In this document: in pieces, positions 24,203-31,818 of the stretch | How the letters are laid out: every line of letters starts with the position of its first letter | Numbering within the stretch: position 1 is the stretch's first letter | Source: an uncultured Clostridia bacterium | GTDB taxonomy: Bacteria > Bacillota > Clostridia > Christensenellales > Aristaeellaceae | NCBI GenBank assembly: GCA_934663595.1 | Contig: CAKUKM010000018.1 | Coordinates: 1 to 45,156 of the forward strand | Direction of reading: 5' to 3' | Length of the DNA stretch: 45,156 bases | Notes under the pieces: generated by a model | What the model saw: only the letters and a program-made list of their open reading frames with translations | Database searches by the model: none | Told to the model about the DNA's origin: nothing | Position numbers and translations under genes: made by a program

Positions 24203-26254
24203 TCATTCCGCGTCCGTTCGCGCGAAGACCACGAATTCGTCGCCCTCCGCGCCCGCGACCACGTTCTGCGCATAGCCGCCCGCCAGCGACAGATACCATT
24301 TCACGCGCTTCGAGGCATAGCGATACAGCTCGTCGAACGTGATTTCGCCGTCGTAATCGGTATCGGCGTTCATCGCGCTCTGCGCGCCGCGGTCCATGCT
24401 CCAGCCGAGCGCGTCGCAGATCGCGCGCGCAAACACCGTGGCCATGCCGCTCTCGTCCGCGCCGGAAAAGCTGATTCGATGCGAATCCTGATCCAGCAGC
24501 GCGCTGGCCAGCACGTGGTATTTGCTCGTTTTCAGGCTCGTCGTGCCGATCGCGCCCTGGAACACGCCCGTCACGCCCTCGATCATGCGCGATTGATCGC
24601 TCGCCGCGCCGACGAGTCCGCCGCTTCCGCAGCAATCCGCGAGCACCACGATATCGCCCGGAATCGCGCGCAGCTCCTTTTCCAAATCGCTCGCGGACAG
24701 CACCGAGCCGTCCGCCATGACGAAAAACGTCATTCCCGCGCGATAAAAGCCGTGGCAGGTGATGTAGAGAATCGATACGTCCTGCTCCGTCGCATCGGCG
24801 AACGCCGATCGAATTCCGGCGATCACCCGGTCGCGCGGCTGGTCCATCAGCGTCGTGACCTCGCATTGCCCGCCCGCAAAGCGCGCCGTTTTCAACAGCG
24901 ATTCCATGCTCTCAACCGAGCGCTCGGAGCCGACGCGCACCGTTTCCACGGTCGAGGCGTAATTCTGCTCGCCAATCAGCAGCGCGCGATACTTTTTGCC
25001 CGCCGGATGCACCTCGATTTGCAGCATCGAGGTGAAATTTCCGTCCTCGGCAATGGCGATGATGCGTGCTTCGCCCTCGCCCACGGCCGTGATCTGGCCG
25101 CGATCATCCACCGTCGCAACCGATTCATCGCTGCTCATGAACGTAATGCGCCGATTCGTTGCACTTTCGGGCTGGAGCGATACGTTTAAAGACAGCGTTT
25201 CGCCGATTTCCAGATTCGTCCTCTCCGCCGAAATCTGCAATCCCGAAACGGCGACCTCCGCGACCGTGACCTCGCATTCCGCCCGCGCGCCGCCGAACGC
25301 ATACGCCGTCACGCGCGTAGTTCCCGGGCTTCTGCCCTCGATCGCGCCGTTCGACCCGACCGCCGCAATTTCGGGATCGGCGCTGGAAAACGCGATCAGA
25401 CCGCTGCTGTCCGCCGGCGCCACGCCCGCCGCAATCGACGCGCGGCTGCGGCCCGCAATCAGCACCTGCTTTCGCGAAAGCTCCACCGAATCGGCCGCCG
25501 GCGCGTCCGCACCGCACTGAACGCGCACCGAATATTTGCCCGTCTGGCCCGCAGCAGCCGCCACGCGCACGCGATACCGCGCGTTCTTCTCCGTGCGCGC
25601 GCTCAGCTGGCTCGCGCCGCTTTCCAGATCGTCCGAGCGGGCGATGATTCTGCCAGAATCGTCCAGAAGCCATGCCGAAAGCTGCACGCCCCGCTGCTCC
25701 GGCGCGATCGAAATCAGCATTGCGCCGTCCTCGGGCGCTTCCACCGAATACCAGTGCACGTCGCCCGCCCGCGCGATCATCTTGGAATACATGCCGCCCG
25801 CATCGATCGAAAGCGGCTGATCATAGCACCGGCTGAGCGTATCGCGCGCAATTTCGACCACGCCCGCGCCCGTTCCATAAATTTTCAGCACGTATTCCGT
25901 GCCCGCGCTCAGGCGCACGCTGAACAGCTTCGTGCCGCCGGTGCGATAGGCAATCAGGCTTTCGCCCTCGTACAGCTCCGCATGATCGATTTCAATCTCG
26001 CCCTCGGAAAACAGATAGCCGGCGTACACGCCGTTCGCGCCGGGCGAAAACGCGTATTCAGCCTCGCCCTGAAGCTGAATGGGCGCAAGGCCGTATGCAT
26101 CCGCAGAGCTTTCCGCCTGCGCGGCGGCTCCCGTATTCAGCGCAGCCAAATCGGAAACGCCCTGCGCAGACGCGCCAAGCGCGCCGGACAATATGCCCGA
26201 CGCGATCAACGCAATCATCACAGCGCCCAGCAGGCGCATCCGCACAAAGCGCAT
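24203..26254 (-). CDS. Secreted caspase-like (C14) protein with PPC-like, Ig-like and EF-hand segments
   Basis: 683 residues. A signal-peptide-like start (MRFVRMRLLGAVMIALIASG) is cut near 30. A PPC-like beta region spans about 85-246. Two Big2-type Ig domains lie near 256-331 (IAFSSADPEIAAVGSNG) and 335-415 (TFMSSDESVATVDDRG). The caspase fold covers about 420-615: His501 in YITCHGFYRAG and Cys542 in VVLADCCGSGGL. An EF-hand-like loop follows, DTDYDGEITFDE (D631, D633, D635, E642). Bacterial C14 proteins are usually proteases specific for Arg/Lys or Asp, some calcium-activated; the loop fits that but this is inference. Start at 26254 with GGAGGACGAAGGA. SH3-unit repeats come within about 40 bases of its start. 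proC follows. Confidence 0.8.
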   Translation of the reverse strand: MRFVRMRLLGAVMIALIASGILSGALGASAQGVSDLAALNTGAAAQAESSADAYGLAPIQLQGEAEYAFSPGANGVYAGYLFSEGEIEIDHAELYEGESLIAYRTGGTKLFSVRLSAGTEYVLKIYGTGAGVVEIARDTLSRCYDQPLSIDAGGMYSKMIARAGDVHWYSVEAPEDGAMLISIAPEQRGVQLSAWLLDDSGRIIARSDDLESGASQLSARTEKNARYRVRVAAAAGQTGKYSVRVQCGADAPAADSVELSRKQVLIAGRSRASIAAGVAPADSSGLIAFSSADPEIAAVGSNGAIEGRSPGTTRVTAYAFGGARAECEVTVAEVAVSGLQISAERTNLEIGETLSLNVSLQPESATNRRITFMSSDESVATVDDRGQITAVGEGEARIIAIAEDGNFTSMLQIEVHPAGKKYRALLIGEQNYASTVETVRVGSERSVESMESLLKTARFAGGQCEVTTLMDQPRDRVIAGIRSAFADATEQDVSILYITCHGFYRAGMTFFVMADGSVLSASDLEKELRAIPGDIVVLADCCGSGGLVGAASDQSRMIEGVTGVFQGAIGTTSLKTSKYHVLASALLDQDSHRISFSGADESGMATVFARAICDALGWSMDRGAQSAMNADTDYDGEITFDELYRYASKRVKWYLSLAGGYAQNVVAGAEGDEFVVFARTDAE

Positions 26255-26373
26255 TTTCCTTCGTCCTCCGATTGATTTCTCCCCCGCAGCGCGCCGCTCC
26301 AAATGCGAATCCGCACGCGGCAAGCGCGGCAGTCGCGCGCGTTTCTCCGTATTCGGCAGTTCTCCGCGCGGCC

Positions 26374-26445
26374 GATCACTGCGGCGTTTTCATCCGGCTT
26401 GGCCCGCAGATTCAAATGCGAATCCGCGTGCTTCAGCGCGACCAT
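26374..26445 (-). pseudogene. Truncated SH3-domain unit 4
   Basis: The first 24 codons of a unit (MVALKHADSHLNLRAKPDEN...AVIGRA) are intact, then the sequence jumps straight into spacer-like sequence. An internal deletion has thus removed the rest. A single further start fragment (ADSHLE) lies at about 26300, close to the caspase-like start codon. Confidence 0.6.
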
Positions 26446-26493
26446 TGCGCGCGTTTCTCCGCACTCGACTGTTCCCCGCGCGGCACTCGCGCC

Positions 26494-26727
26494 TTATTCC
26501 ATCCGCAGGTATTCCTCGCGCGCCCAGGCTTCTGTACCCAGCGCGCACACCGGAATCCAGCCATTTTCCGCCTCGCCCCGCACGGCAAGCATGCTGCCCG
26601 CGTCCGCGCGGCCGATCACTGCGGCGTTCTCGTCCGGCTCGGCCCGCAGATTCAAATGCGAATCCGCACGCGGTAAGCGCGACGATTGCGCGCGTTTCTC
26701 CGTATTCGACCGTTCGCCGCGCGGCAA
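26494..26727 (-). pseudogene. Detached SH3-domain unit 3
   Basis: Open for 77 codons, ending in an SH3 domain almost identical to that of the SpoIID-like protein (IPVCALGTEAWAREEYLRME). It is offset one frame from units 1 and 2 (241 rather than 240 bases). The first 20 residues (MPRGERSNTEKR...) come from spacer. No convincing ribosome site; probably a duplicated fragment. Confidence 0.6.
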
Positions 26728-26734
26728 GCGCGCT

Positions 26735-26926
26735 TTATTCCATCCGCAGATATTCCTCGCGCACCCACGCTTCCGTACCCAGCGCGCGCACCGGAACCCA
26801 GCCGTTTTCTGCCTCGCCGCGCACGATAAGCATGCTTCCCGCGTCCGCGCGGCCGATCACTGCGGCGTTTTCATCCGGCTCGGCCCGCAGATTCAAATGC
26901 GAATCCGCGTGCTTCAGCGCGACCAT
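26735..26926 (-). pseudogene. Detached SH3-domain unit 2
   Basis: 63 codons: MVALKHADSHLNLRAEPDEN through VREEYLRME, homologous to residues 410-472 of the SpoIID-like protein. It is in the same frame as that gene: the 16 codons between the TAA at 26975-26977 and this ATG are open. Stop-codon read-through would therefore give a second SH3 domain. No good ribosome site (GGAG is 11 bases away). Treated as a duplicated fragment, though a short secreted-domain-like product cannot be excluded. Confidence 0.6.
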
Positions 26927-26974
26927 TGCGCGCGTTTCTCCGCACTCGACTGTTCCCCGCGCGGCACTCGCGCC

Positions 26975-28393
26975 TTATTCCATCCGCAGGTATTCCTCGC
27001 GCGCCCAGGCTTCTGTACCCAGCGCGCACACCGGAATCCAGCCATTTTCCGCCTCGCCCCGCACGGCAAGCATGCTGCCCGCGTCCGCGCGGCCGATCAC
27101 TGCGGCGTTTTCATTCGGCTCTGCCCGCAGATTCAAATGCGAATCCGCATGCTTCAGCGCGACGGTTGCGCGCGCGGGTTCCTCGATCGCCAGCGGCGGC
27201 GTTTCCGCCCATTCCAGCGTTTCCAGTGCCATGTTCGGGTAATAAAACGCGAGGATTTCGCGATAGCTCTTGCCATACGCGCCTGCCATCTGCTGCGCGC
27301 CGCGCTGGCTCATGCCCGCGCAGTGGCCGAAGCCGCGCAGCTCGATCGCAAATCCGCCGTCGATTCGGCAAATCGATATCCGCTCGCAGTCGCGCCGGTT
27401 CAGGCCGATCGCGAGGCCGCGCTTCAGATCGTCGTAGGCGTCCAGCTCGACCGTTTCGATCGAATACGCCGTCAGCGCGCATTCCGGCCGCTTTTCGCCG
27501 CGCGCAAGCAGCGTAAAGACCGCCTTTCGCCCGTCGACGCGCGCATTCAGCACTCCCAGCGGCTCTTTGCCGTTCAGCTTTGCGCCCAGCAGGCCTCTCA
27601 ATTTCGCGCAATCGGCCAGATTCGCCCGAAAGGAAATGGACGAAACCAGGCTGCGCGGATTTTCCAGATCGTAGGGATCCTCGTGCGCCTCGATCGCGCC
27701 ATCGCTCGCGCCGCCCCAGATTTCCTCGGGCGTGGCGATTCTGCCTCCGTTGCTGGCGGTGTAATAGCATTCGGCAAAGCGATCGCCGACCGTGCCGACC
27801 ACGCCGCGCGTCTCCTCAACCGCCTGCAGCACGTTCTGATACGCGTCGTTCCGGCCCTTATAGACCTGATCGCCCGCGGTGTCCACCAGCTCGCGGCCCC
27901 GCGCCTTTGCGCGCATCGCATACGTCCGTGCCGCGACCGCCTGCGCCTTCAGCGCCTCGAGCGGGAACGAATCGCTCATTTCATATCCGACCACGCCGCA
28001 GAGATAGTCCTCGACGCCGATTTCCAGCACGCAGCGAAGGCGATTGCCGCGCGCCGAAACGATCAGGCTCCCGTCGTAGCGCGCGTTTTTCTCGGATTCC
28101 GCGATGTAAAGCCCGCCGCTCGCGCCCCTTTGAAGACGCACGCTCCTTCCGGCCTGAATCGAAACCGCGCCGTCGCTGACGCGCACGCCGCCGTTTTCCG
28201 CGCGGAGCGCAAGAGTCGTTCCCTCGCAAAGCGTTTCGCCGCCGATCGCATATTCGCCCGCGACGGTCAGATGAATCGTTCGCCGCTCGCCCAGCGATTT
28301 GAGATATACGTTCAGCTCTCCGTTTTCCTCCGCCCGCGCAAAGCATCCCAGAAGCATCAGCGCCGCCAGCGCAATTACACAAAACCTCTTCAT
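26975..28393 (-). CDS. SpoIID/LytB-domain protein with C-terminal SH3b domain
   Basis: 472 residues. The N-terminus MKRFCVIALAALMLLGC has a possible lipobox (LLGC, Cys17). The SpoIID core runs about 28-390: VEDYLCGVVGYEM, FPLEALKAQAVAARTYAM (Glu146 at the position of the catalytic Glu in SpoIID lytic transglycosylases), CYYTASNGG, and GFGHCAGMSQRGAQQMA. A bacterial SH3 domain covers about 412-470, likely binding cell wall. SpoIID itself lacks that domain, so this is a SpoIID-like wall hydrolase rather than SpoIID proper; role in sporulation unproven. GGAGGAAG precedes the ATG. Its 3' end is repeated downstream in tandem. Confidence 0.85.
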   Translation of the reverse strand: MKRFCVIALAALMLLGCFARAEENGELNVYLKSLGERRTIHLTVAGEYAIGGETLCEGTTLALRAENGGVRVSDGAVSIQAGRSVRLQRGASGGLYIAESEKNARYDGSLIVSARGNRLRCVLEIGVEDYLCGVVGYEMSDSFPLEALKAQAVAARTYAMRAKARGRELVDTAGDQVYKGRNDAYQNVLQAVEETRGVVGTVGDRFAECYYTASNGGRIATPEEIWGGASDGAIEAHEDPYDLENPRSLVSSISFRANLADCAKLRGLLGAKLNGKEPLGVLNARVDGRKAVFTLLARGEKRPECALTAYSIETVELDAYDDLKRGLAIGLNRRDCERISICRIDGGFAIELRGFGHCAGMSQRGAQQMAGAYGKSYREILAFYYPNMALETLEWAETPPLAIEEPARATVALKHADSHLNLRAEPNENAAVIGRADAGSMLAVRGEAENGWIPVCALGTEAWAREEYLRME

Positions 28394-28477
28394 GGCTTCC
28401 TCCCCAGATTGAATTCGCGTTCATGAACAACCTTGAGTGTTGCCCTGTCGCGCGCGTTCAATCACGCCGGGAAGGAA

Positions 28478-29224
28478 TTATTTTCCAAGAATCAGCTCCA
28501 CCGCGATTTTGACGGTCATTATGCCGAGCACCGCGAGCATCACATACCGCACCAGCCGCGCGCCGCGCTTCATCGCGAGCCGCGAGCCGATCCAGTTGCC
28601 CGCCATCGAGCAGATCACCGCCGGAATTGCCAGCGAATAGCACACATAGCCGCCCGCGATGCGCGTAATCAGCGCGGAGACGTTGCTGGCGAGGTTCACC
28701 GGCTTCGCCGTCGCGGACGCGGTCACCATGTCCATTCCGGTAAGGCAGGTAAACAGCAGAATCAGAAACGTGCCCGTGGCCGGGCCGAAAAAGCCGTCGT
28801 AAAACCCGGTGGCCGCGCCGATCAGCGCGCAGAGGACGTAATCCCTCCGCGTCTGCTCGCGCGCTTTTCCGTTGCCCGGCCGCTTCAGCGCCACGATCAC
28901 GCCCGCTGCCGGCGCGGCGATCAGCATGAACACCCGCATGAAGCCGTCGCCCAGGCGAATGGCCGCCATCGTTCCCAGATACGAGCACGGAAGGCTTCCC
29001 GCAATCGCGCACAGCGCCGGGCGAATCCGAATCCGGCCGCTGCGGTAATAGCGAATCGTGGCCACCAGCGTTCCGAACGTCGAGGAAAATTTGTTGTTGC
29101 CGGAGGCATAATCATAATTCAGCCCCGCCATCGTGTACGCCGGCAGCGAGATCAGCCCGCCGCCGCCGCTGATGGAATCCACCAGCGCCGCCAGAAACAC
29201 AAACGGCAATACGATCAAATACAT
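28478..29224 (-). CDS. TauE/SafE (TSUP) family membrane permease
   Basis: 248 residues with about seven or eight membrane spans. The family opening motif is FLAALVDSISGGGGLISLPAY. The second half repeats it as IGAATGFYDGFFGPATGTFL, followed by KPVNLASNVSALI. TSUP proteins carry sulfite, sulfonates or other organic anions; the substrate here is unknown. The start at 29224 has GGGGAG 5 bases upstream; 29242 with GGGAG 8 bases away is a close alternative. It is 84 bases upstream of spoIID-like and divergent from the FHA gene. Confidence 0.88.
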   Translation of the reverse strand: MYLIVLPFVFLAALVDSISGGGGLISLPAYTMAGLNYDYASGNNKFSSTFGTLVATIRYYRSGRIRIRPALCAIAGSLPCSYLGTMAAIRLGDGFMRVFMLIAAPAAGVIVALKRPGNGKAREQTRRDYVLCALIGAATGFYDGFFGPATGTFLILLFTCLTGMDMVTASATAKPVNLASNVSALITRIAGGYVCYSLAIPAVICSMAGNWIGSRLAMKRGARLVRYVMLAVLGIMTVKIAVELILGK

Positions 29225-29285
29225 TCTCCCCGTCGCAACCATGCACACCACTCCCGCGGAACGTTTCGGCGCGTTTCTGCGTCTA

Positions 29286-29299
29286 CTATAATATTATAG
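29286..29299. promoter_or_regulatory. Palindrome CTATAATATTATAG with overlapping -10 boxes
   Basis: A perfect 14-bp palindrome that contains TATAAT on both strands. It lies 62-75 bases upstream of the TSUP start and could be its -10. -35 matches are poor, so a regulator site is an alternative. Confidence 0.45.
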
Positions 29300-29381
29300 C
29301 AGAAATCCGCGCGCACTTTGCGGCCAAAAAGGGACATTTGCGCGCGATTGTGGTGAAAAAACGACGATTCGGCGGGAATCG

Positions 29382-29410
29382 TTGCATCTTCATTCCAATC
29401 AAGGTATAAT
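29382..29410 (+). promoter_or_regulatory. Promoter of the FHA-SEDS-PBP operon
   Basis: -35 TTGCAT (29382-29387), 17-nt spacer, -10 TATAAT (29405-29410). It is followed by AGGAGG at 29431-29436 and the start codon at 29445. The -10 position rules out the in-frame ATG at 29415 as the main start. Confidence 0.8.
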
Positions 29411-29444
29411 CAGGATGGAAAATTATCGGCAGGAGGAAATGCGA

Positions 29445-30500
29445 ATGACCCGGAACGCCTACGAGCTGATTGCGCTGGCGATGCGCTATTTCTTCGCCGC
29501 AATGATGCTCCTGATCGTGCTGCGCGCCGGCCGGGGCGCGCTGATCGACAGCCGCCGCGCCGCGCGCCTGAGAAGGCTTTCGCCGATGGCCGGAATCGTC
29601 GGCGAGCTGGTCGTGACCGAGGGCGACGGCCGCATTCGCCGCGGCATGCGCTATCCGGTGATTCGCGAGGGGCTGATCGGCTCGTCGCGCCGCGCGGATC
29701 TTTCGATTCGGCATCCGTCCATTCGCCGCCGACACGCGTATTTCCAATTGACGGAGAGCGGCCTGCGCATTCGCGGACACGCGGGCGCGAAGCTCTACGT
29801 CGCCCGGCATACGCCCGTGCGCGAGATTCTGCTCGGCGACGGCGGCTCGTTTACCATCGGCAGGATTCGCCTGCTGCTCGTGCTGGGCGACGGCCGTTCG
29901 GACGAAGACGAGCTGTTCGAGCCGCACAGTCCCGCCGTGCGCAGCGCCGATTCCGAAATCGAACCGCCCGAGCCCGAAGATCCTGACGCGCCCTATCGCC
30001 GCCCGGAAGAAGACGAGGATTTTCCTCAGGAATCCCCGCAGGAGCGCGCGGAGGCGACGCGCCGTCGGGTTGACAGCGACGATGATTCCTATTTCAACCC
30101 GCCCCGCGAGCGCGCGGAGGCGACGCGACGCAGGGGCGAGAGCGACGGCGATTCCTATTTCAATCCGCCTCGCGACCGCGCGGAGGCGACGCGCCGTCGA
30201 GTTGACAGCGACGTTGATTCCTATTTCAACCCGCCCCGCGAGCGCGCGGAGGCGACGCGCCGGCGAGTCGACAGCGACGTTGATTCCTATTTCGACCCGC
30301 CCCGCGAACGCGCGGAGGCGACTCGCCGTCGGGTTGACAGCGACGATTTTTCCGATTCGGAGGCGGAGTTTTACGGGGACGACTGTTTTCGCGCAGATTC
30401 TCCCGCGCGCCGGCCCGTTTCCGAGCGCCGGGATCGCAATTATCGCCCGGCGCGGCGCTCCGGAACGCGCGTGCGTCGCCCGGAAAACGACGATTATTGA
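29445..30500 (+). CDS. Membrane-anchored FHA-domain protein with Thr-containing tandem repeats
   Basis: 351 residues. One membrane span lies near 8-27. An FHA domain spans about 75-148 (GLIGSSRRADLSIRHPSIRRRHAYFQL, then GSFTIGRIRLLLVLG), a fold that binds phosphothreonine peptides. A very acidic linker (150-198) is followed by five 22-residue repeats, 200-309, of form ERAEATRRRVDSDxDSYFNP plus PR, then a basic tail. It heads an operon with a SEDS glycosyltransferase (16 bases later) and a class B PBP. In Actinobacteria FHA proteins sit with rodA-pbpA and a Thr kinase; no kinase is in this window. Start chosen at 29445 (AGGAGG 8 bases upstream). Confidence 0.85.
   Translation: MTRNAYELIALAMRYFFAAMMLLIVLRAGRGALIDSRRAARLRRLSPMAGIVGELVVTEGDGRIRRGMRYPVIREGLIGSSRRADLSIRHPSIRRRHAYFQLTESGLRIRGHAGAKLYVARHTPVREILLGDGGSFTIGRIRLLLVLGDGRSDEDELFEPHSPAVRSADSEIEPPEPEDPDAPYRRPEEDEDFPQESPQERAEATRRRVDSDDDSYFNPPRERAEATRRRGESDGDSYFNPPRDRAEATRRRVDSDVDSYFNPPRERAEATRRRVDSDVDSYFDPPRERAEATRRRVDSDDFSDSEAEFYGDDCFRADSPARRPVSERRDRNYRPARRSGTRVRRPENDDY
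30042..30371 (+). repeat. In-frame 66-bp tandem repeat, five copies
   Basis: Five consecutive 66-bp units inside the FHA gene, coding for 22 residues each. Copies 1-4 are highly alike; the fifth diverges after DSD. Period is a multiple of three, so copy number can change without frameshift. Confidence 0.95.
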
Positions 30501-30516
30501 CGGAAAGGAGATTGCC

Positions 30517-31818
30517 ATGCCCAATCGCACGCAGAAAATGCGCCGCGCGCTGATGCGCGTGAACACAAGGCTTTTGCTTTCGGCGGTGATGCTCTTTCAG
30601 TTCGCCGCGCTCGCCCTTGCGGCGTTTCGCGGGGAAACGACGAGCGTTCAGACGCTGATCCTCGCGTTCGCCGTTCCGATTATTACGATGCTGGTCGCGC
30701 TGCTGGCGGGTCGGCTCTGGCCGGTCGACCGCGCGATTCTGATTCTGGTGCTGTTTTTGCTGTCGATCGGAATCATCACGCTCTCGGCGATTGCGAAATC
30801 GGAATCCACGCCGCGCATGCACGCGCTGTATGTGCTGGTCGGACTGGTCGCGATGCTGTTCGGCGCGTGGTTTATTCGCACGTGGCGCTCCTGGAAAAAA
30901 TACGCGCCGTATCTGGCCGCGCTGTGCCTGATCGCGCTGGCCACGCCGTATCTGCCGAAGATCGGCGTGTACAAAAACGGCGCGCGCAACTGGATTCAGA
31001 TCATTCCCGACAGGCTCACGATTCAGCCGAGCGAGTTCATGAAGCCGGTTCTGATCGTGGTGCTCGCGTCCGGCTTTTCGAACCGGCCGCGCTTCGTAAA
31101 GTGCCTGCCGACGATCGCGTTCGCGGGGCTCTGCTGCGCGATTCTGCTGTCCGAGCACGATCTGGGTGCGGTGCTTCTGTACTATCTGACGACGGTATTC
31201 ATGTATTACGCGGCGACCTCGAACGCGCTGCTGACGCTGGCCGGGCTCGGCATGGGCTGCGGCGCGGCGGTGATCGCGTATCAGTCGTTTGAATACGTGC
31301 GCGACCGCATCGCCATTTGGAAAAACCCGTGGATCGACCCGCAGAAGACCGGCTACCAGCTGGTGCAGTCGCTGATTGCCATCGGCTCCGGCGGCCTGTT
31401 CGGCATGGGCCTCGGCCTGGGCAGCCCGACGAAGGTGCCTCTTTACCATTCGGACTTCATCTTTGCCTCGATCGCCGAGGAATTCGGGCTGATCTTCGCC
31501 GTGGGCCTGCTCGCTGTGTACGCGATCATCATTCTGCGCGGCCTGATCGTGGCGATGAACGCGCGAACGAGCTTTCATTCGCTTACGGCGTTCGGGCTGG
31601 TGGTGCTGCTGGGACTGCAGACGATGCTGATCGTGGGCGGCACGACGAAGCTGCTGCCGCTGACGGGCGTTACGCTTCCGCTGGTGGCGTACGGCGGCTC
31701 GTCGCTGGTGAGCGGCTGTCTTTCGATGGGAATTCTGCTGGGAATTTCCTCCATGAACGCCGAGGACGAGGCGCGCGACATTGAGCGCATTGCGCTGATC
31801 GAGGAGGCGGAGCTATGA
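30517..31818 (+). CDS. SEDS-family peptidoglycan glycosyltransferase (FtsW/RodA/SpoVE)
   Basis: 433 residues with about ten membrane spans. Family features: NGARNWIQIIP and IQPSEFMKPVLIVVLA, SEHDLGAVLLYYLT (catalytic Asp in the extracellular loop 4 region), WKNPWIDPQKTGYQLVQSLIAIGSGG, HSDFIFASIAEEFGL, and GVTLPLVAYGGSSLV. It polymerises lipid II. Which of RodA, FtsW or SpoVE it matches cannot be told by eye; pairing with the adjacent class B PBP points to a matched SEDS-bPBP unit. The start at 30517 has AAAGGAG. It overlaps the PBP start by 4 bases. Confidence 0.92.
   Translation: MPNRTQKMRRALMRVNTRLLLSAVMLFQFAALALAAFRGETTSVQTLILAFAVPIITMLVALLAGRLWPVDRAILILVLFLLSIGIITLSAIAKSESTPRMHALYVLVGLVAMLFGAWFIRTWRSWKKYAPYLAALCLIALATPYLPKIGVYKNGARNWIQIIPDRLTIQPSEFMKPVLIVVLASGFSNRPRFVKCLPTIAFAGLCCAILLSEHDLGAVLLYYLTTVFMYYAATSNALLTLAGLGMGCGAAVIAYQSFEYVRDRIAIWKNPWIDPQKTGYQLVQSLIAIGSGGLFGMGLGLGSPTKVPLYHSDFIFASIAEEFGLIFAVGLLAVYAIIILRGLIVAMNARTSFHSLTAFGLVVLLGLQTMLIVGGTTKLLPLTGVTLPLVAYGGSSLVSGCLSMGILLGISSMNAEDEARDIERIALIEEAEL

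Larger units (their letters stand above)
26290..27165 (-). repeat. Tandem array of SH3-domain-coding units (~240 bp) derived from the spoIID 3' end
   Basis: Unit 1 is the last ~190 bases of the spoIID-like gene (26975-27165). Copies follow at 26735-26926, 26494-26690 and a truncated one at 26374-26445, then a short start fragment near 26290-26320. Each full copy ends EEYLRME plus TAA; spacers are about 45-50 bases. About 260 bases (26370-26630) are nearly identical to 26851-27111 at an offset of 481, so a two-unit block seems to have been copied recently. Confidence 0.9.

Noticed and set aside
26303..28426. 707-codon plus-strand frame with apparent protein repeats
   Set aside because: Its repeats are the reverse complement of the SH3 units; the coding sense is minus.
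28430..28470. Another copy of the hairpin repeat after the TSUP gene
   Set aside because: TTGCCCTGTCGCG and TCAATCACGCCGG recall the left part of the unit, but the hairpin is missing; too weak to list.
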